Shown here: positions 49,972 to 62,301 of the stretch, in pieces
Numbering within the stretch: the stretch's first letter is position 1
How the letters are laid out: each line of letters opens with the position of its first letter
Source of the DNA: Liquidambar formosana
Taxonomy: Eukaryota > Streptophyta > Magnoliopsida > Saxifragales > Altingiaceae
Length of the DNA: 64,000 nucleotides
NCBI GenBank assembly: GCA_039720395.1
Contig: CM077828.1
Location: forward strand, 30,376,069-30,440,068
Direction of reading: 5' to 3'
Translations under genes and position numbers: made by a program
Notes under the pieces: generated by a model
What the model was told of the DNA's origin: nothing
Database searches by the model: none
The model's input: the letters and a program-made list of their open reading frames with translations, nothing else

Positions 49972-50741
49972 ATGGATTGGAACTTGAAGACAACTTCTTG
50001 GGACTTGGCTGAATTTGACCAAGAAGCCATTCCCAACATGGATGCGGCTGATATGCAGAGTAGCTTTCCAGCTCAGAGGACTAAAGGCAATTTTTCAGTG
50101 GATTTGAAGCTGGGTCAGATTAGTAATTCCGGTGATGAGCCGGTGGATAAGTGGAAGGAGACAGGGGTTTCAAAAATGGCGTCGTCGCCGTCGAGTTCAT
50201 CTAAGAGGCCAAGGGCGGCTAGCAATGGGACTCAGACAGTGGCTTGCCTTGTTGATGGGTGCAATTCAGATCTTAGTAGCTGCAAGGACTACCATAGGCG
50301 CCATAAGGTCTGTGAGCTCCACTCTAAGACCCCTGAAGTTACAATCTGTGGCCAGAAGCAACGGTTTTGCCAGCAGTGTAGCAGGTATGAACAATGGCAG
50401 TGGTGTTTCTGGTCAGCTAGAATTGTTATAATTTTTGTTTTCTCTGTGTTGCTACTCTTCTGATTTGTTACAATTTCATAGGTGGGTTTCTTGATCACTC
50501 GAATTCGCTTCAGAATAGCACATTGTTTCAATTATTGTGATTATAGTTTGTTCTCGAATGCGTTTTCAATTGTTTTGTTTTCTGTGAATGGTCTTCTGTT
50601 TTTGTCTTTTCATTATTTTCTGTTATATTGATAAACTTGAATAAACCAAATTTGTGAGTGAATTCAATATCTCTATCATTTCTTTGGTCATTTATACATT
50701 TTAAGAGTTTATTTATTTATTTTTAAGAGAGAAGGGGGCCG

Positions 50742-50783
<42 letters not shown>

Positions 50784-53700
50784 GTTAGTTATTACAGAAT
50801 TGTTTTGTGATTTGTATTCACTGGTTTGATAAGGTTTAAGAATATGATGTAGACAATATAAAGTTTTGAGGAAAATTTATATCATTGTAGCCTATCTTCA
50901 CTCTGTTATGATGAAAGTTCATTAATCTAACATTCGAGGGGGGCGAAAAATGAACTCGGCATATTATTTACATAAAGGTGTCACATTATGGTGTTTCCTT
51001 TCATCTTGGCTTGGTAACTGCATCAATTGATTAATGGGTTAAACTTGTTGTTTAGGGGAAAGTTTGGTAATGAGGGTCGCTATTGTGAGCTGAAAGTTTT
51101 CTCTAAACACTGTGGCTGAAAAATTATCAGCCCTTGTTTATTATATGTAGAACTGTGGTCCTCTTCATAACAAAAAGTGCCCTTTAGGAGCTCCAGCATA
51201 TTTTCTCTAATACTTGCTTTGTATGGTTTGAAATCTACTTTGTTTCCTATTTAGAATATTGCTTATCCACCTTGTAAAACTTAAAAAAATGAACTCAAAA
51301 TGGAAGTACATTTGGATTGCTGTTTGATTTTTTCCCTGACAAATGGTTTAAAGAGTAACAAGAGACTAGAGAAGTTATAATAATGATAATAATAGTAATC
51401 ATAATAGTAGTAGTAGTACTTAGTTGATAATCTTCTCATATTTTGGTGTGCTAGCTTTTTGATGGGAAGGGCTAAGGAATGAAAATGATGGCTGAGTTTA
51501 GGACATGTATGACAGTAAAGCCTTTCCCTCTGAAATGTTATTTTTCAGTTTAATGGCCTTTTTTACTTGAGCAGCCTGTAATATAAGCAAGGGCTGCTTG
51601 CTTACCCATAAGGGCCAGAACATGGGTTGATTCCTATTTAAGAGATCTTTTGTGTCAGAAAAGTCTGATGCAACTTTTTTGCCGTTTTCTCTTGGGTCTC
51701 TGTTCTGTGTCCAAAAGCATAAATTAAAAAGTAGTTGTTACACCAACCTTCAGTTGGGATAATTCTCAGCCAGCAAATCATGTGAATGGGCTTTATCTGA
51801 CAACTTTAATTTTGATGAAATATTGAGACCTTGCTTTACTTATGAGTTACTAGTCACAGTTCATCATCATCATCAATTTCATCCTCTACCTATAATGCCA
51901 CTTCATGAATTTTGAATTTTGAAATATTGTTTTGATTTCTGCAAGGACTAAAATTAATGCTAAAGCCAATTGGAAAAACTAAGTTTATATCATATGGACC
52001 CAATGTAGCTTTAGATGGTGCACCCAAATACATTTATTTTCAACTTTAAAGCTATCACAGTGAAAGCTGTAAGAAAAGAGAAGGTGGAACTTTCTTCTTG
52101 TATTCCATGCCAATGACTACACATTGAAGCATTGACCCTTCCTTACATTGTTCCTCTTCTCAGGCAGATATTGTCTGTTATCTGTAATAATCAATTCATA
52201 TTTTCTCCCGTATTGGCTTCTTTATCTTCTTCAAAAGCATGACTCTAGAAAAGCCTAAAAGTTCCTTAATAGTTTAAGTCTTCCTTTCTATAGGTTCCAC
52301 TCACTGGAGGAATTTGACGAGGGGAAGCGAAGCTGCAGGAAACGTCTTGATGGACATAACCGAAGGCGAAGAAAGCCTCAGCCAGAACCCCTGTTGCGTA
52401 CTGGAAGCTTTCTGTCCAATTACCAAGGTTTGGATCCCCATATAGACAATATCTACATTTAGGCAGTTTTATCGTTTTCAATTACCATTCAAAGTTATGG
52501 TCGGTTAGCTGCAACAAGATCTGAGTGGACTTGGTTTCAGCTTTAAAGAAGCAGGCACACACACACACAACTTCAGGATTAATAATTCCCTCTGGAACTC
52601 TGTAATTTAATCGTCAACTTGGCTGATTGCTTCATCCAGATGCCTGGCTTATGGTCATAGTTAGTAATGCAAATATTGCCTAGCATTCTATGTGAATGTT
52701 CCATCATTTATTTTTCCTCCTCCCCCCAACCAACACACACACACACCCACCCGCCCACCCACACATACCCCTTTTTATTTTATCTATGATGTTAGCAAAA
52801 AAGTGGGATGAGTCAAATTTTGTGTGCGCTGAGGAGGAACTCAATGAAGGATGACTCCAGTTGCTACTAATATGCTTTCTAATACCCTATTTTCCATGCC
52901 TTTATCTCAAGGGAAAACTGTGATGATTATTAGATATGTGCTCAGTTTTGCAACTTGAACAGAATACTTTCTCTCAATCTCCGAGATGACTGTTTTGAAC
53001 TACTCCTGTATGTCAAATGTTGCCTATTTTTGGAAAATACTTTACAGTGGTACTTTTTAAAGTTATTGAACTGAATATGATTCAGAAACTTATTTGAAGG
53101 TTTAGCTTGAAAGAAGTTGTTCTTTAAAGTTGCTTCCAGACGCACACATGATCTCAATCAGTTTTCAAATTGATTCTGATTCATTCAACATCCCATAAAT
53201 AGGACCTTTTAATTCAGGTGAAATTATTCTAATAAATAGATGAGAAGAGAGTAATACTGCATTAGAATCTTCTATTTCACTGACCAATTAAAAATTATGT
53301 TGATTTTTTGAATAAATATCTTCACATCTTTCAGGTACCAGATTGTTTCCATTCTCTACTTCGCAGATATATTCCACCACTTCTGCGGTGAGTCCTACCT
53401 GGGTTGGAGCTGGAGCTTTCAAAGCCGTGGAGGATGCTGGCCTTTATAACCAACACTCACAGTTACACTTACTTGACAAGCAAAACCCATTTTCTGGATC
53501 CTCGTCTAGCACTAGCAGCTACAGAGGAGGGAAGCAATTCGCTTTCTTGCAAGGTGACAATTACGCTACACTCGGCAACCATACGGCTCCCCAAGCTTCT
53601 GTCTGCCAGCCGCTTCTCAAGAGCATTGCTTCATCACAAAGTGGTGGCGGTAGCGGCAAAATGATCTGTGACAGGTTAGCAACTCAACTCCCCGACTCAG

Positions 53701-53963
53701 ACTGTGCTCTCTCTCTTCTGTCATCACCGCCAATGCATACATCGGGGATCAGTTTGGGCCATATGATGCAGCCTAACTCCATCCCCCTGGCGCAGCCCTT
53801 AGGCCAGAGCCTACATTATAACAGCCTAGAGCCCATGGATTCAGTTCTCGTTTCCAATGCCAGCAATACTAGTGTCCATTGCCAGGGAATGTTTGACATG
53901 GGTTCTGAAGAATCCTGTGGGAACGAGGCCCCTCAAACACTTCCTTTCTATTGGGACTCGTAA
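49972..53963 (+). CDS. SPL13-like: SPL13-type SBP-box transcription factor, miR156 target
   Basis: Three coding exons, 49972-50384, 52294-52427 and 53335-53963, with matching phases, give 391 residues. The start is placed at [18 protein letters not shown], the conserved N-terminus of the SPL13 group, although the same frame is open a little further upstream. The SBP domain runs from about residue 91 to 168 ([65 protein letters not shown]). It has the eight Cys/His zinc ligands, the intron in the conserved CSR|FH position and a bipartite nuclear localisation signal. The C-terminal exon is Ser-rich, holds the miR156 site and ends LPFYWDS, like LPQTFPFHWE in Arabidopsis SPL13. SPL proteins bind GTAC cores and promote the juvenile-to-adult and floral transitions. 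Intact. Confidence 0.95.
50744..50782 (+). repeat. 39-base guanine homopolymer in SPL intron 1
   Basis: An uninterrupted G-run of about 39 bases, preceded by agaagggggccgcc, on the transcribed sense strand of the first coding intron. It would be a strong G-quadruplex former in DNA and in the pre-mRNA. Exact length is likely to be unreliable. Confidence 0.85.
53703..53723 (+). promoter_or_regulatory. miR156/157 target site in the SPL coding sequence
   Basis: The segment contains gtgctctctctcttctgtca, the canonical miR156 target sequence of SPL genes, within codons for ALSLLSS (around residue 306-312). This predicts age-dependent cleavage or translational repression of the transcript. Confidence 0.93.
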
Positions 53964-55430
53964 GGATAAGCCCCAGTGTTTCTCCTTGTTGCAAAATGAC
54001 TCCGGGTTTTCTTAAGGAGATCGTGAAGGAATTCTTTTCTTTGTAATAGTAAAAAGGTTGTTTGTTTAGTCTTTTCTTTGTGAACATTATTAAGTAATCC
54101 TCGTGTTACTGAGGGCTTCTTCATTGTAATATTTTGCTGTGAAGGAAGACTAGAATCAGGTTTCCTTAATCTTTTCGGCTCTATGCTTTTACTTCTTCTT
54201 CAGTATATTGGAAATTTCAGTTTTATGGGTCTACAGCTTACAGCCGGAGAAAGACCGTTGAGACTATAAAGGAAACCATGGTACAATTTCTGTTTTATGA
54301 AATGCACTCGCGTTATGTTTGAATAATGAATTTTTAGGTAGAATTTGCAAAATTTTTATAAAGAATGAGATGGACAAAATTCCTATAAAAATTTTACAAA
54401 TTCCATCTCAAAAGCAAATTTCACCTAGAAATTCCTTATCCAAATATAGCGTAAAGGTTGCTTTTTTGCCCATCTTTTTAAAAGCCTGTTGTTCTATCAA
54501 TCGCATAGACGGATTCTTTGAGATTACAAAATTTCAACTAAATGTAGAGAATTGGTATTTTTATAATTTTATAATTTTGGCTTGATTTCTTTTGACAGAA
54601 ACAAGTTAAGGGAAAGAAATGAGTTTAGTTGTTAAAAAAAGGTCGCATATCAGAACAATTGTGATGGCAAGCTATTTCTTCAAAAACCTTGCATTGCATT
54701 AGAAGGATGATGCTTCCATAAGAACGTAATAACATTACAAGCCCTTGATTATCTCATTCTATGTCAAAAACAAAATAATAGCCATTAATCCCTCCCACTT
54801 TTTCATTTCTAAGCCATGTGTACAAAAAATAAAAATAAAAATAAAAAAATAAAATCAAGGGTGCACACTGCTCAAAATGATGATCTCTGCCTTTTGTTAA
54901 GTGTCGTAAGGCCATCAGATCATTAGGAAAAAAATAAAAATAAATAATAAATAAAAAATAAAAAAATAAAAATTGAAAACTAACCAAAGAACACAACACT
55001 TCTTTTGGTCCTTTACAGATATCTCCCTTGCTTCACTAAAAGGTCGTAAAAGGATTGCACTATTAACTCATCGTTCACGGAAGCATGATTAGCCATCAAA
55101 TTCAGAAACTGAATGCATATCGCTTTCACTAGTTTCCCCACTTTTTTTTAAGAACGAAATTCTATCTCATAGCCTCATAGGTCAAGTCTTCGATATCAAC
55201 TTCACCCTATCCCATGGGTTACGTACCTCTCACCCCATGCTTTACCATTTTCTTCACGAGAGTGGTTGCTAAGGGGGCCGCTCATTCCTTTCGCCATGAA
55301 CTCTCATTTTTTAGCTAATTGGGCATGAAATCACAGGTACACTTCACATCATTAAATTTATCATATTGAGTTTGTTCATATAAAAAATAATAGAGATTTT
55401 ACATCAAAAAAAAAAAAAAAAAAAGAGAAT
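53964..55430. other. Gene-free interval between the SPL gene and the F-box duplication
   Basis: Contains the SPL 3' flank and AT-rich sequence with A/T-rich simple stretches near 54825-54860 and 54930-54972. I see no gene or well-bounded element. Confidence 0.6.
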
Positions 55431-55606
55431 ACCGATCAATCATCAAGCTTTGATTCGTACTTTAATAAGACTACATGATATTTTAAGATAAGACTTTGTT
55501 TATGAAATCTTTAAAAAGTCTTAAAATGGTATGAAATGTGTGCATTGTTTTGGGGAATTTTAGATTGGCCGAGTTATAGGAAATAATTACAGTTCAACTG
55601 AAGTAC

Positions 55607-55805
55607 CTTTTTTTTGGTCTTTGACCTAATGTATCTCCAAAGCTAACAACCAAGGGACTAATCACTGTTGCGACAGGTGAGCAATGGTAAATCGCTAGCC
55701 CAGAGATTTTTTCCAAAATATTGGGACTCGAACTCGAGATCTTTCACCTCCACTTAAGACAACCACTTTGGGACCAAGTGCCCAACCACTAAACCCACCC
55801 ACTCC
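55607..55805 (-). mobile_element. tRNA-derived SINE in the promoter of F-box copy 1
   Basis: About 199 bp flanked by the 10-bp duplication actgaagtac (55597-55606 and 55806-55815). On the minus strand it begins with a tRNA-like head (TTTAGTGGTTGGGCAC), has a near-consensus B box (AGTTCGAGTCC) and ends in a poly-A tail, seen as a T-run at 55608-55615. It is absent from the same place in the second tandem copy (near 62475-62500). It lies about 540 bp upstream of the start codon. Confidence 0.85.
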
Positions 55806-56340
55806 ACTGAAGTACTTAACTACTAAAGACTATTAACTGGAATTATTTTCCTACTAATCTAAAACAACCCCTTTCTACAATGAGATCAGAGTAAATACAC
55901 GAGTGAGGGGACAATGATAGCCTTTGATCATTTTCCGCTCCCCAAATAGGACGGCTAGTATTCCTACGCGTATCCTTTCATAGCACGACTAGTATAAGAC
56001 CAGACCTCGAGGGTTGTAGGCTTTGGAATAGACCACCTCGAGGTTTGTTGTCTTTGAAAGTGAATTCCAGAGCCCAAGTGGTTGATTATAAGGACCCATT
56101 TACACCCAAGTCACCAACCACTTTGAAAAACCTTCATTTTCCAATCCCCCATCTGCCAAAAGCGAACCCAACCCCATCCTCACTTCCCCCCCTAAGCTCA
56201 TGGAACAAGACTCAGTAGCTACTAGCTAGAAAAGGTTAATAGACAAATTCCAATTTCCAGCGATTGTCTATTGCTGGCATATCAAAATTGCAACGGTACC
56301 GATTACACCGTGCCCAAAAACGTTCAGTGGGCTATTATAT

Positions 56341-59300
56341 ATGGAGGAGCAATCAAAGGAGATGGTCGAAGAATCCGAAATGCGTAGAGGAGGATTTGCT
56401 CTTGTCAATGAAGACCTCCTTCACAACGTACTCTCCAGGCTGCCTGCCTTGTCCTTCGCATCGGCCGCCTGCGTCAGCCGCTCTTGGAACCACGTCTGCG
56501 GTCGCATCCTCTCTCGCCCTAAACTCGCCTCTGCTCTCTCTATCAATCCATCTCCACAGGTGTGTGTATATATATATATATATATATAATCGATCTCATC
56601 AGAACCCTAACCCTAGATTGATTTTTTTTTTCCTTTTTCCGGATGTGTGTAAATGCACACATATATGCTTTTTTCTCTTGCTGAATTTTGGAATTGTATT
56701 GCGATGTTACAGGGTGCGCTGAAAGAGGTTCTGGATAAGGTTCTATCGGAGCCCATTCGACCTCATTTCGCCATCGCTCTCATTGGCCTCGAATTTGGCT
56801 TGGATGCTACTCATGAACTCGTATGAACTCTCTTACCCTTCACCCTCGTATGAGGCTATGAGCTTATTATAGATAAATATCATACTCATAAAAGGTTCTT
56901 AGTATTTATGTTTATCGATAAATAAGCTGAATTGCAGATTACAAAAAGATTGGGTTCAAAAACTCCAGTTGTTACGTCTGTAGCTCGTGGAATCATGGGT
57001 AGTGATGCTCTTACAAATAATTTCAGAGAGGTATATATATCTACAACTTTTAAGTAAAATTTATATGGGGAAAATAAAACTTTAACTTTTATTTCGAAAA
57101 ATTGATTTAGGTCCAGTGGGAACTACTCGATAGTGATTTGAATGCCGAGGCACATAATTTACCTGAAAACATAAATCGAGGAATTGTTTTGATTGTTGGA
57201 TTTGTTCCAGGATTGAAAGTTGATGCAATCCCTCTATTACGACCAGATGAGGTGAGAATGAATGATGTATTTAGATTCGTCCTATATGCTGTTTGTGCAG
57301 TTTATTTGTATTTTAAGCAAATTGACTTAAGATTTCTTTCTAACTATCAGGAACCTTGTGCGCTCATTGACAAATTTGTGATAGATATTAGAGATTACAC
57401 TGCCTCTATATCAGGTAGCACATCTCCCGCTGCGATTTTAATGATTGGAGTAAGTTCGTGATCTTCTACTAGCTTTTAGTTGTTTGCCAGTCCTTTTATT
57501 TCCGTAAGCAGTCTTCTTCTTTTGAGGGCATTTGTAACATTTTTCGTGTATGATGTGCTAGGACCAACACATTGACATCAAACCCGTTCTTGATAAGATG
57601 GGTAAGCATTGTTTTGCATGCACTCTTTTTTGATCTTTTGTTTTTCTATATTATGCTCCATTCAATGGTCTGAATTAGGCAATGAGCGAAGCCGAGCCAA
57701 TTGTTGAACTAGTCAATCTTGGATTTATTGAACTTGGATTGAGCTCTGTTTGATTTTATCAGAGCTCTAAGTTATTCACAAGCCTTGTTAATCCATCATT
57801 CATTTTAAACACTCCTACTATTACCAATGCAAATTATGGTAATCCTACTTGCACACCTCCTAGCTAGAAACACAAGAGCACTTAGTGGAAAGAGTACTTG
57901 TATTAACTTGAAGAATGCTTATCAGACTTGAGTTGCTTGGATGGTTTGGCCAAATGAGGCCCTTCCCCTTTTATAGGCACAGGGAGTTACAGTGAATAGC
58001 TAGGATCTTTACATACGGCAACTATCTAACAATTGGGAGAGTTATAGGACACTCCTTTTATTCGACTAGCTTGCAAGTCCACTCAATTACTCCCTCTGTC
58101 CCAATTTCTTTGTCCCACTTTGACTCAACACACATTAAGATGATGCATTTAATGCATTGTCATGTCACTCAATTAAGTCTAACTTTCCAATCTTACCGTC
58201 ATATAATATAATGTTAGTTTATGTGACATACATTTGGTGTATAGTAACTATAATTTTGAATATAGTAAAGGGTATTATGGGAAAGTAAAATAACTATTTT
58301 CTTTGACTTTTGACAATGGACAAACATTTGGGACATCCCAAAATGGAAAATGTGGACAAACAATTATTATGCCCATATATTTAGTGTTTTTTGTGATAAT
58401 TTATCACACATTGTTGATAAGCTCTTGTGTGTTGCAGATTATGCCATGTCAATGGAAACTGTTATCGTGGGTGATGAGAGTGGAAGCTTCCTATACCGAA
58501 GTGAGGATAATTCCAGATTTCTTAGTGGGAGTCGAAAATACTTTTGTGATGCTGTTGCTCTTATATTTGCAAGGGACAGGAACAAGTCTCAAGGTGCTCA
58601 ATATGTTTAATTATGTGTTGAAAAGTAGTGTTGAGTGCATATCAACATATGCCTTTTTTTTCCCTACTTAAACATCATTATTTTACAAAGTGAGTGGCAT
58701 TATCATTTTTCTTAGAGAGCTTGCAATATCTTTCTATTATAATACATCATGCAATTGTAGAATGTATTGAGAATTATAGTTATAGAAATTGTCCATGGAG
58801 GGTTGAAAGCACACTTCTATTATAGGAAACTACTTTTTTTATGTTTTAGGGATTGATTCTTTAAAATTTTAAATCTTCCTTTGGGTTTCCTTCCAAATTT
58901 TTGAACCTTGCTTTGGATTTCAAAGGAAGATTACTCCTTAAATAAGTATTGGTTTTCAAAGTAAAGGGCAAAAAGGTAAATAAAACCTGATTTCCTAATG
59001 ATTTACCTTCTTAAGAATACTAATAGCGATGATCATAATAATGATTTACCTGTTAAAATCGAGGTCCTTCCTAGTTCCTACTTTCCTCATGAAGTAGAAT
59101 GTGTCGATTCCTTACACATTCCATGAATTTTTTTGTTCTTGTTTTGTTTTTTGAATAGGACTTCTAGAATGCATATCTTATGCATCCTTAACAGCTTTCT
59201 ATATGTTTTTTCAAGTGTTTCCTTCTGGCTAGTTATATCAAGTTCTTGCTTTGTGCCTCCCCCTACTTTTGGTTGTGCTGGTTCCCTTTTCTTGTACTTG

Positions 59301-61430
59301 CTCTATTAACTATTCTTATAATATTTTACCTTGAAGAAAAAAAATAACCATTCTTATAATAATTTATAATTGGTCAAATATTATTAAACTTACTACCCTT
59401 TGTGCTATCAGTGCTCTATTGTTCATACAAACTACTATTTTATCTTAAGTCATAAATTCATTATCATTTTTCATTTTTGCTCTGGTTTTAATGAGCAGAA
59501 ATAGGGGAAATTCAATTTCATGTTACATTATCAACCGGTGTATCCCCAGTGGGTCCTATGCACAAGGCGGTTTCCGTTAGACCAAAACGCAGTGAATCTG
59601 AATACTCTACATGGCTCACTGCTAGAAGGGAGGGACTCGGTGAGATTCTTGATGGTCAAAGAATGCTAAGTGATATCAACGATGAGGTACACTTATATTT
59701 GCCAAGGATGATAGAACTTTTAGTTGGTTTGTTACTGAAAGAGCTTTTGCATTTACTTTGTACATACATGGCAACAAAGAATTAATAATTTTAAGCTTAG
59801 TTCTTGTTTTTTTTTTTTTTATAATTAAAAGGGACCGAATGGATGGCTTATTAACGCTTCAAATGTGCCAGAACTATTGGAAAAGAAGATTAGCTTTTTT
59901 CTTTTTACTAAGTAAAAGGAAAATTTTTAAAAATAAAAATAAAGGTTATAAGTTATAATTTTTTTTTGGATAACAGTGGAACAATCCCACAGCAGGGCCC
60001 TTTGGACCCACCCATGAAACCTAAATGCCTGGGGAGACTAGCGCAGCAACCCATTGCCATGGCCCCCCCCTTAAATCTTGGGTTGTCCTAGCGAGATATC
60101 AAACCCGAGACCATGCGCCTACGCGCACAATCACAAGTTTGCCCTTACCAACTGGGCTACCCAAGGATGGGTAGTTATAATTGATGCTTCGACACTTATT
60201 TCTTGTTTTCCATATGAACTTTTAGTTGGGAGGTAGCCACATAGATGAAGGATTTTGCTCTCCTTGAAACAGCTAATAATGATTTCAGTCTTATTAACGT
60301 TTGAAAAATGGGAAAGAAACTAGAATTTAAGTCTATCTGTTGGTAGTTTGTAACTTTGTATAAAACTTATCTATTTGGTTTTTGTTGGATTTATTGATTA
60401 TAATTTCTGTTTCGGGAACATCCTTATTTTCGGTTGCCACTGAGGTATATGAATTGTTCCACAACGTTAAAAGAAAAATAATTAAAAAAAGAAAGCTTAT
60501 GTTTGTGAAGCATTGCGTGTCTTATCATTAGCTTTAAAGAAAAAGGATCTTGCTCTCCCTAATCTGAAAGATGTTCAATGGCAGCTGGAAAATCGTATTG
60601 CGTGTCATGACTTATATATTGGGGTAACGAAGCGAAGAAAATGCTCTATTGGGTCAGAGAAGGTGAGGCTGGTAACATCCTTGGCGTTCCATGAAGTATT
60701 AGGGTAAGACATGAAACTTCTTTATTATCTGTAAGCATTATACGATCTTAACCCATGCTGTTGCATTGGAGGAAAAAGAAAAAATAAATGAAGAATAGCT
60801 AATTTTATAAAGGAGATTCTGACAATCCATAAAAATAACATTATTGTACTTTTTATGGCATATTTGTGCATCTGAACATTGATACCTTTTGGATTTCTAG
60901 TCAACCGAGTCTTTTAGGTTTCCATTTTTTTTGTTCAAAAGAAAGACTGAAGTAATTTAGTTTTCCACAGAGGTGATGAAGAGTGCCTTTTTGTTCATGG
61001 TGCTGGTATCAAAACTGGTGATTCCTTTTGCTTCTACCATTCGGATCCCGATGCTGCTTCATCTTCTTGTGCCTCTGTCTCTGAAAAACTAAGAAATTTG
61101 AAGCAAGATTGGAACTACGAAAATTGCCGTCATGCGAGGGGTTCTGCTGATAATGGTGATAAGACTGAAGTGTGTGGAGGTATCATCTTCTCTTGTAATG
61201 GCCGTGGTGAGTCATTTTTCGGACGCCCTGATGTTGATAGCTCCATGTTCTTGGAGAACTTTCCTGGGGTTCCATTGGCAGGAATTTTTTGCGCTGGGGA
61301 AATTGGACGTGGTTGTTCAAACTCGATTGGGCAAGAAGGTCAAGAACAAAGCTCTGTGCACTGCTATCTACGTTACTATAGCACTGTTTATCTAGTGATG
61401 TCATACACCCCGGCAACTCCAGACCGATAA
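56341..61430 (+). CDS. F-box protein with FIST domain, tandem copy 1
   Basis: Ten exons: 56341-56559, 56713-56820, 56938-57030, 57111-57251, 57351-57449, 57562-57601, 58438-58593, 59499-59686, 60585-60703 and 60971-61430. Phases match and give 540 residues. The acceptor of exon 9 (60584) is the least certain. The F-box is near residues 17-60 (ALVNEDLLHNVLSRLPALSF, AACVSRSWNHVCGRIL), followed by a FIST-type region (RPHFAIALIGLEFGLDATHEL, PVVTSVARGIMGS, GIVLIVGFVPGLKVDAIPLL) and a C-terminal FIST_C-like part (DLYIGVTKRRKCSIGSEK, CGGIIFSCNGRGESFFGRPD, FPGVPLAGIFCAGEIG). This layout matches Arabidopsis At5g63520 and human FBXO22. The F-box predicts an SCF ubiquitin ligase adaptor; the FIST ligand or substrate is unknown. 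Introns hold a Stowaway-like MITE and a SINE. No disabling change is seen. Confidence 0.92.
56562..56588. repeat. TG/TA microsatellite at the F-box copy 1 intron 1 donor
   Basis: A gtgtgtgta(ta)n tract starts at the exon 1 donor. In copy 2 the same intron begins gtctactgtatata, so the repeat differs between the tandem copies. Confidence 0.7.
58090..58345. mobile_element. Stowaway-like MITE in F-box copy 1 intron 6
   Basis: The left end ctccctctgtcccaatttct after a TA dinucleotide matches the well-known Stowaway/Mariner terminal sequence. The right end (ggacaaacatttgggacatcc) is its imperfect reverse complement. About 256 bp and non-coding. Lies between exons 6 and 7. Confidence 0.65.
59961..60172 (-). 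mobile_element. tRNA-derived SINE in F-box copy 1 intron 8
   Basis: About 212 bp flanked by the perfect 10-bp duplication agttataatt (59951-59960 and 60173-60182). On the minus strand the head carries TAGCCCAGTTGG, a full match to the Pol III A-box consensus, and a diverged B box (GGTTTGATATC). The 3' end is a short poly-A tract (T-run at 59961-59967). A different SINE family from the one at 55607-55805. Confidence 0.88.
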
Positions 61431-62301
61431 ATAAATCACAGTGAAAATTAAGCCAAGAAAACAACAAAATTACCCTAATGCAATTGGGACATAGGTGACT
61501 ATGTTCCATTTATCTTGAAGAAAAACCATAGGGAATGAGGGAGAAGAAAGGGTCGTAGAGCCAGGTATACTTGGACCTTGCACTCTGTACAACCCCCAAC
61601 TATTTTCATTTGCTTTGTATTATAAATTTTGTATGGACATTATCACTTTTTGTGCATAATTGATCTTATGCTCATTACATAATAATTAGTCAAATTTAGG
61701 GTTGATTTGGATAAATTTCCTGTCATTATGGTTGATGGAAATTGGCTCTTGCTGCTTTTCCAATGCCTATTTTTCCCTTTTATAGTCTTACACCAGGTTT
61801 GGAAAAGGAAAAAATCCTGCTGTGACTAAAGCATTGGAATTTTTGTTTGGCTGGTGAACAATCTTCTTTTGCAAGTGTGGTTCTAGGAGATGTCATTATT
61901 TGGCCCACTGAATAAACTTTGCAGGTTTGGCAACATTTGTAAAGCAATGAATTTGTCACTGCAGTGATGCAGCAATTTAAGTCAGCAACCTCAGCATGTT
62001 GCTGCCTTTCCCGAAACAAATCCACGCCAACATTACTTCATCCTTTTGATCATGCTGACAGAAACCTCAGTATGTATGCCTATGCCACAATGCTTTTTGT
62101 TCATCATTCTTGCTTCTAGTAAATGGTAATAACATTATCAGTGTAGAAAGCATCAGTTGGGAATTGAGAGTTTGAGACAGTTATGATCACCATTGAGAGG
62201 ACACACTTCATTTTCTCGGACTATACCTGAGCAAAGGACTATTTGGGCCACCACCTACACACACCAACATTTCTTCTCCATGGGCTTCATGGGCAGGGAT
62301 G
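61431..62301. other. 3' flank of F-box copy 1
   Basis: AT-rich sequence after the stop codon and up to the start of the second tandem unit. No gene or element recognised. The duplication junction is at about 62302. Confidence 0.6.

Larger units (their letters stand above)
55431..62301. repeat. Tandem duplication unit 1, F-box/FIST locus, about 6.9 kb
   Basis: The sequence starting accgatcaatcatcaagctt at 55431 recurs from 62302, and similarity continues through the promoter, exons and introns of the F-box/FIST gene to the end of the window. The period is about 6.87 kb. The upstream segments differ mainly by a SINE (55607-55805) that is present only in unit 1. Confidence 0.9.

Noticed and set aside
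56264..56722. 152-residue frame overlapping F-box exon 1
   Set aside because: It is out of frame with the F-box protein and encodes the antisense-like shadow of exon 1 plus intron sequence.
60100..60180. Possible tRNA gene
   Set aside because: A-box and weak B-box are present, but the sequence cannot form a full tRNA cloverleaf and has SINE flanks and a tail.
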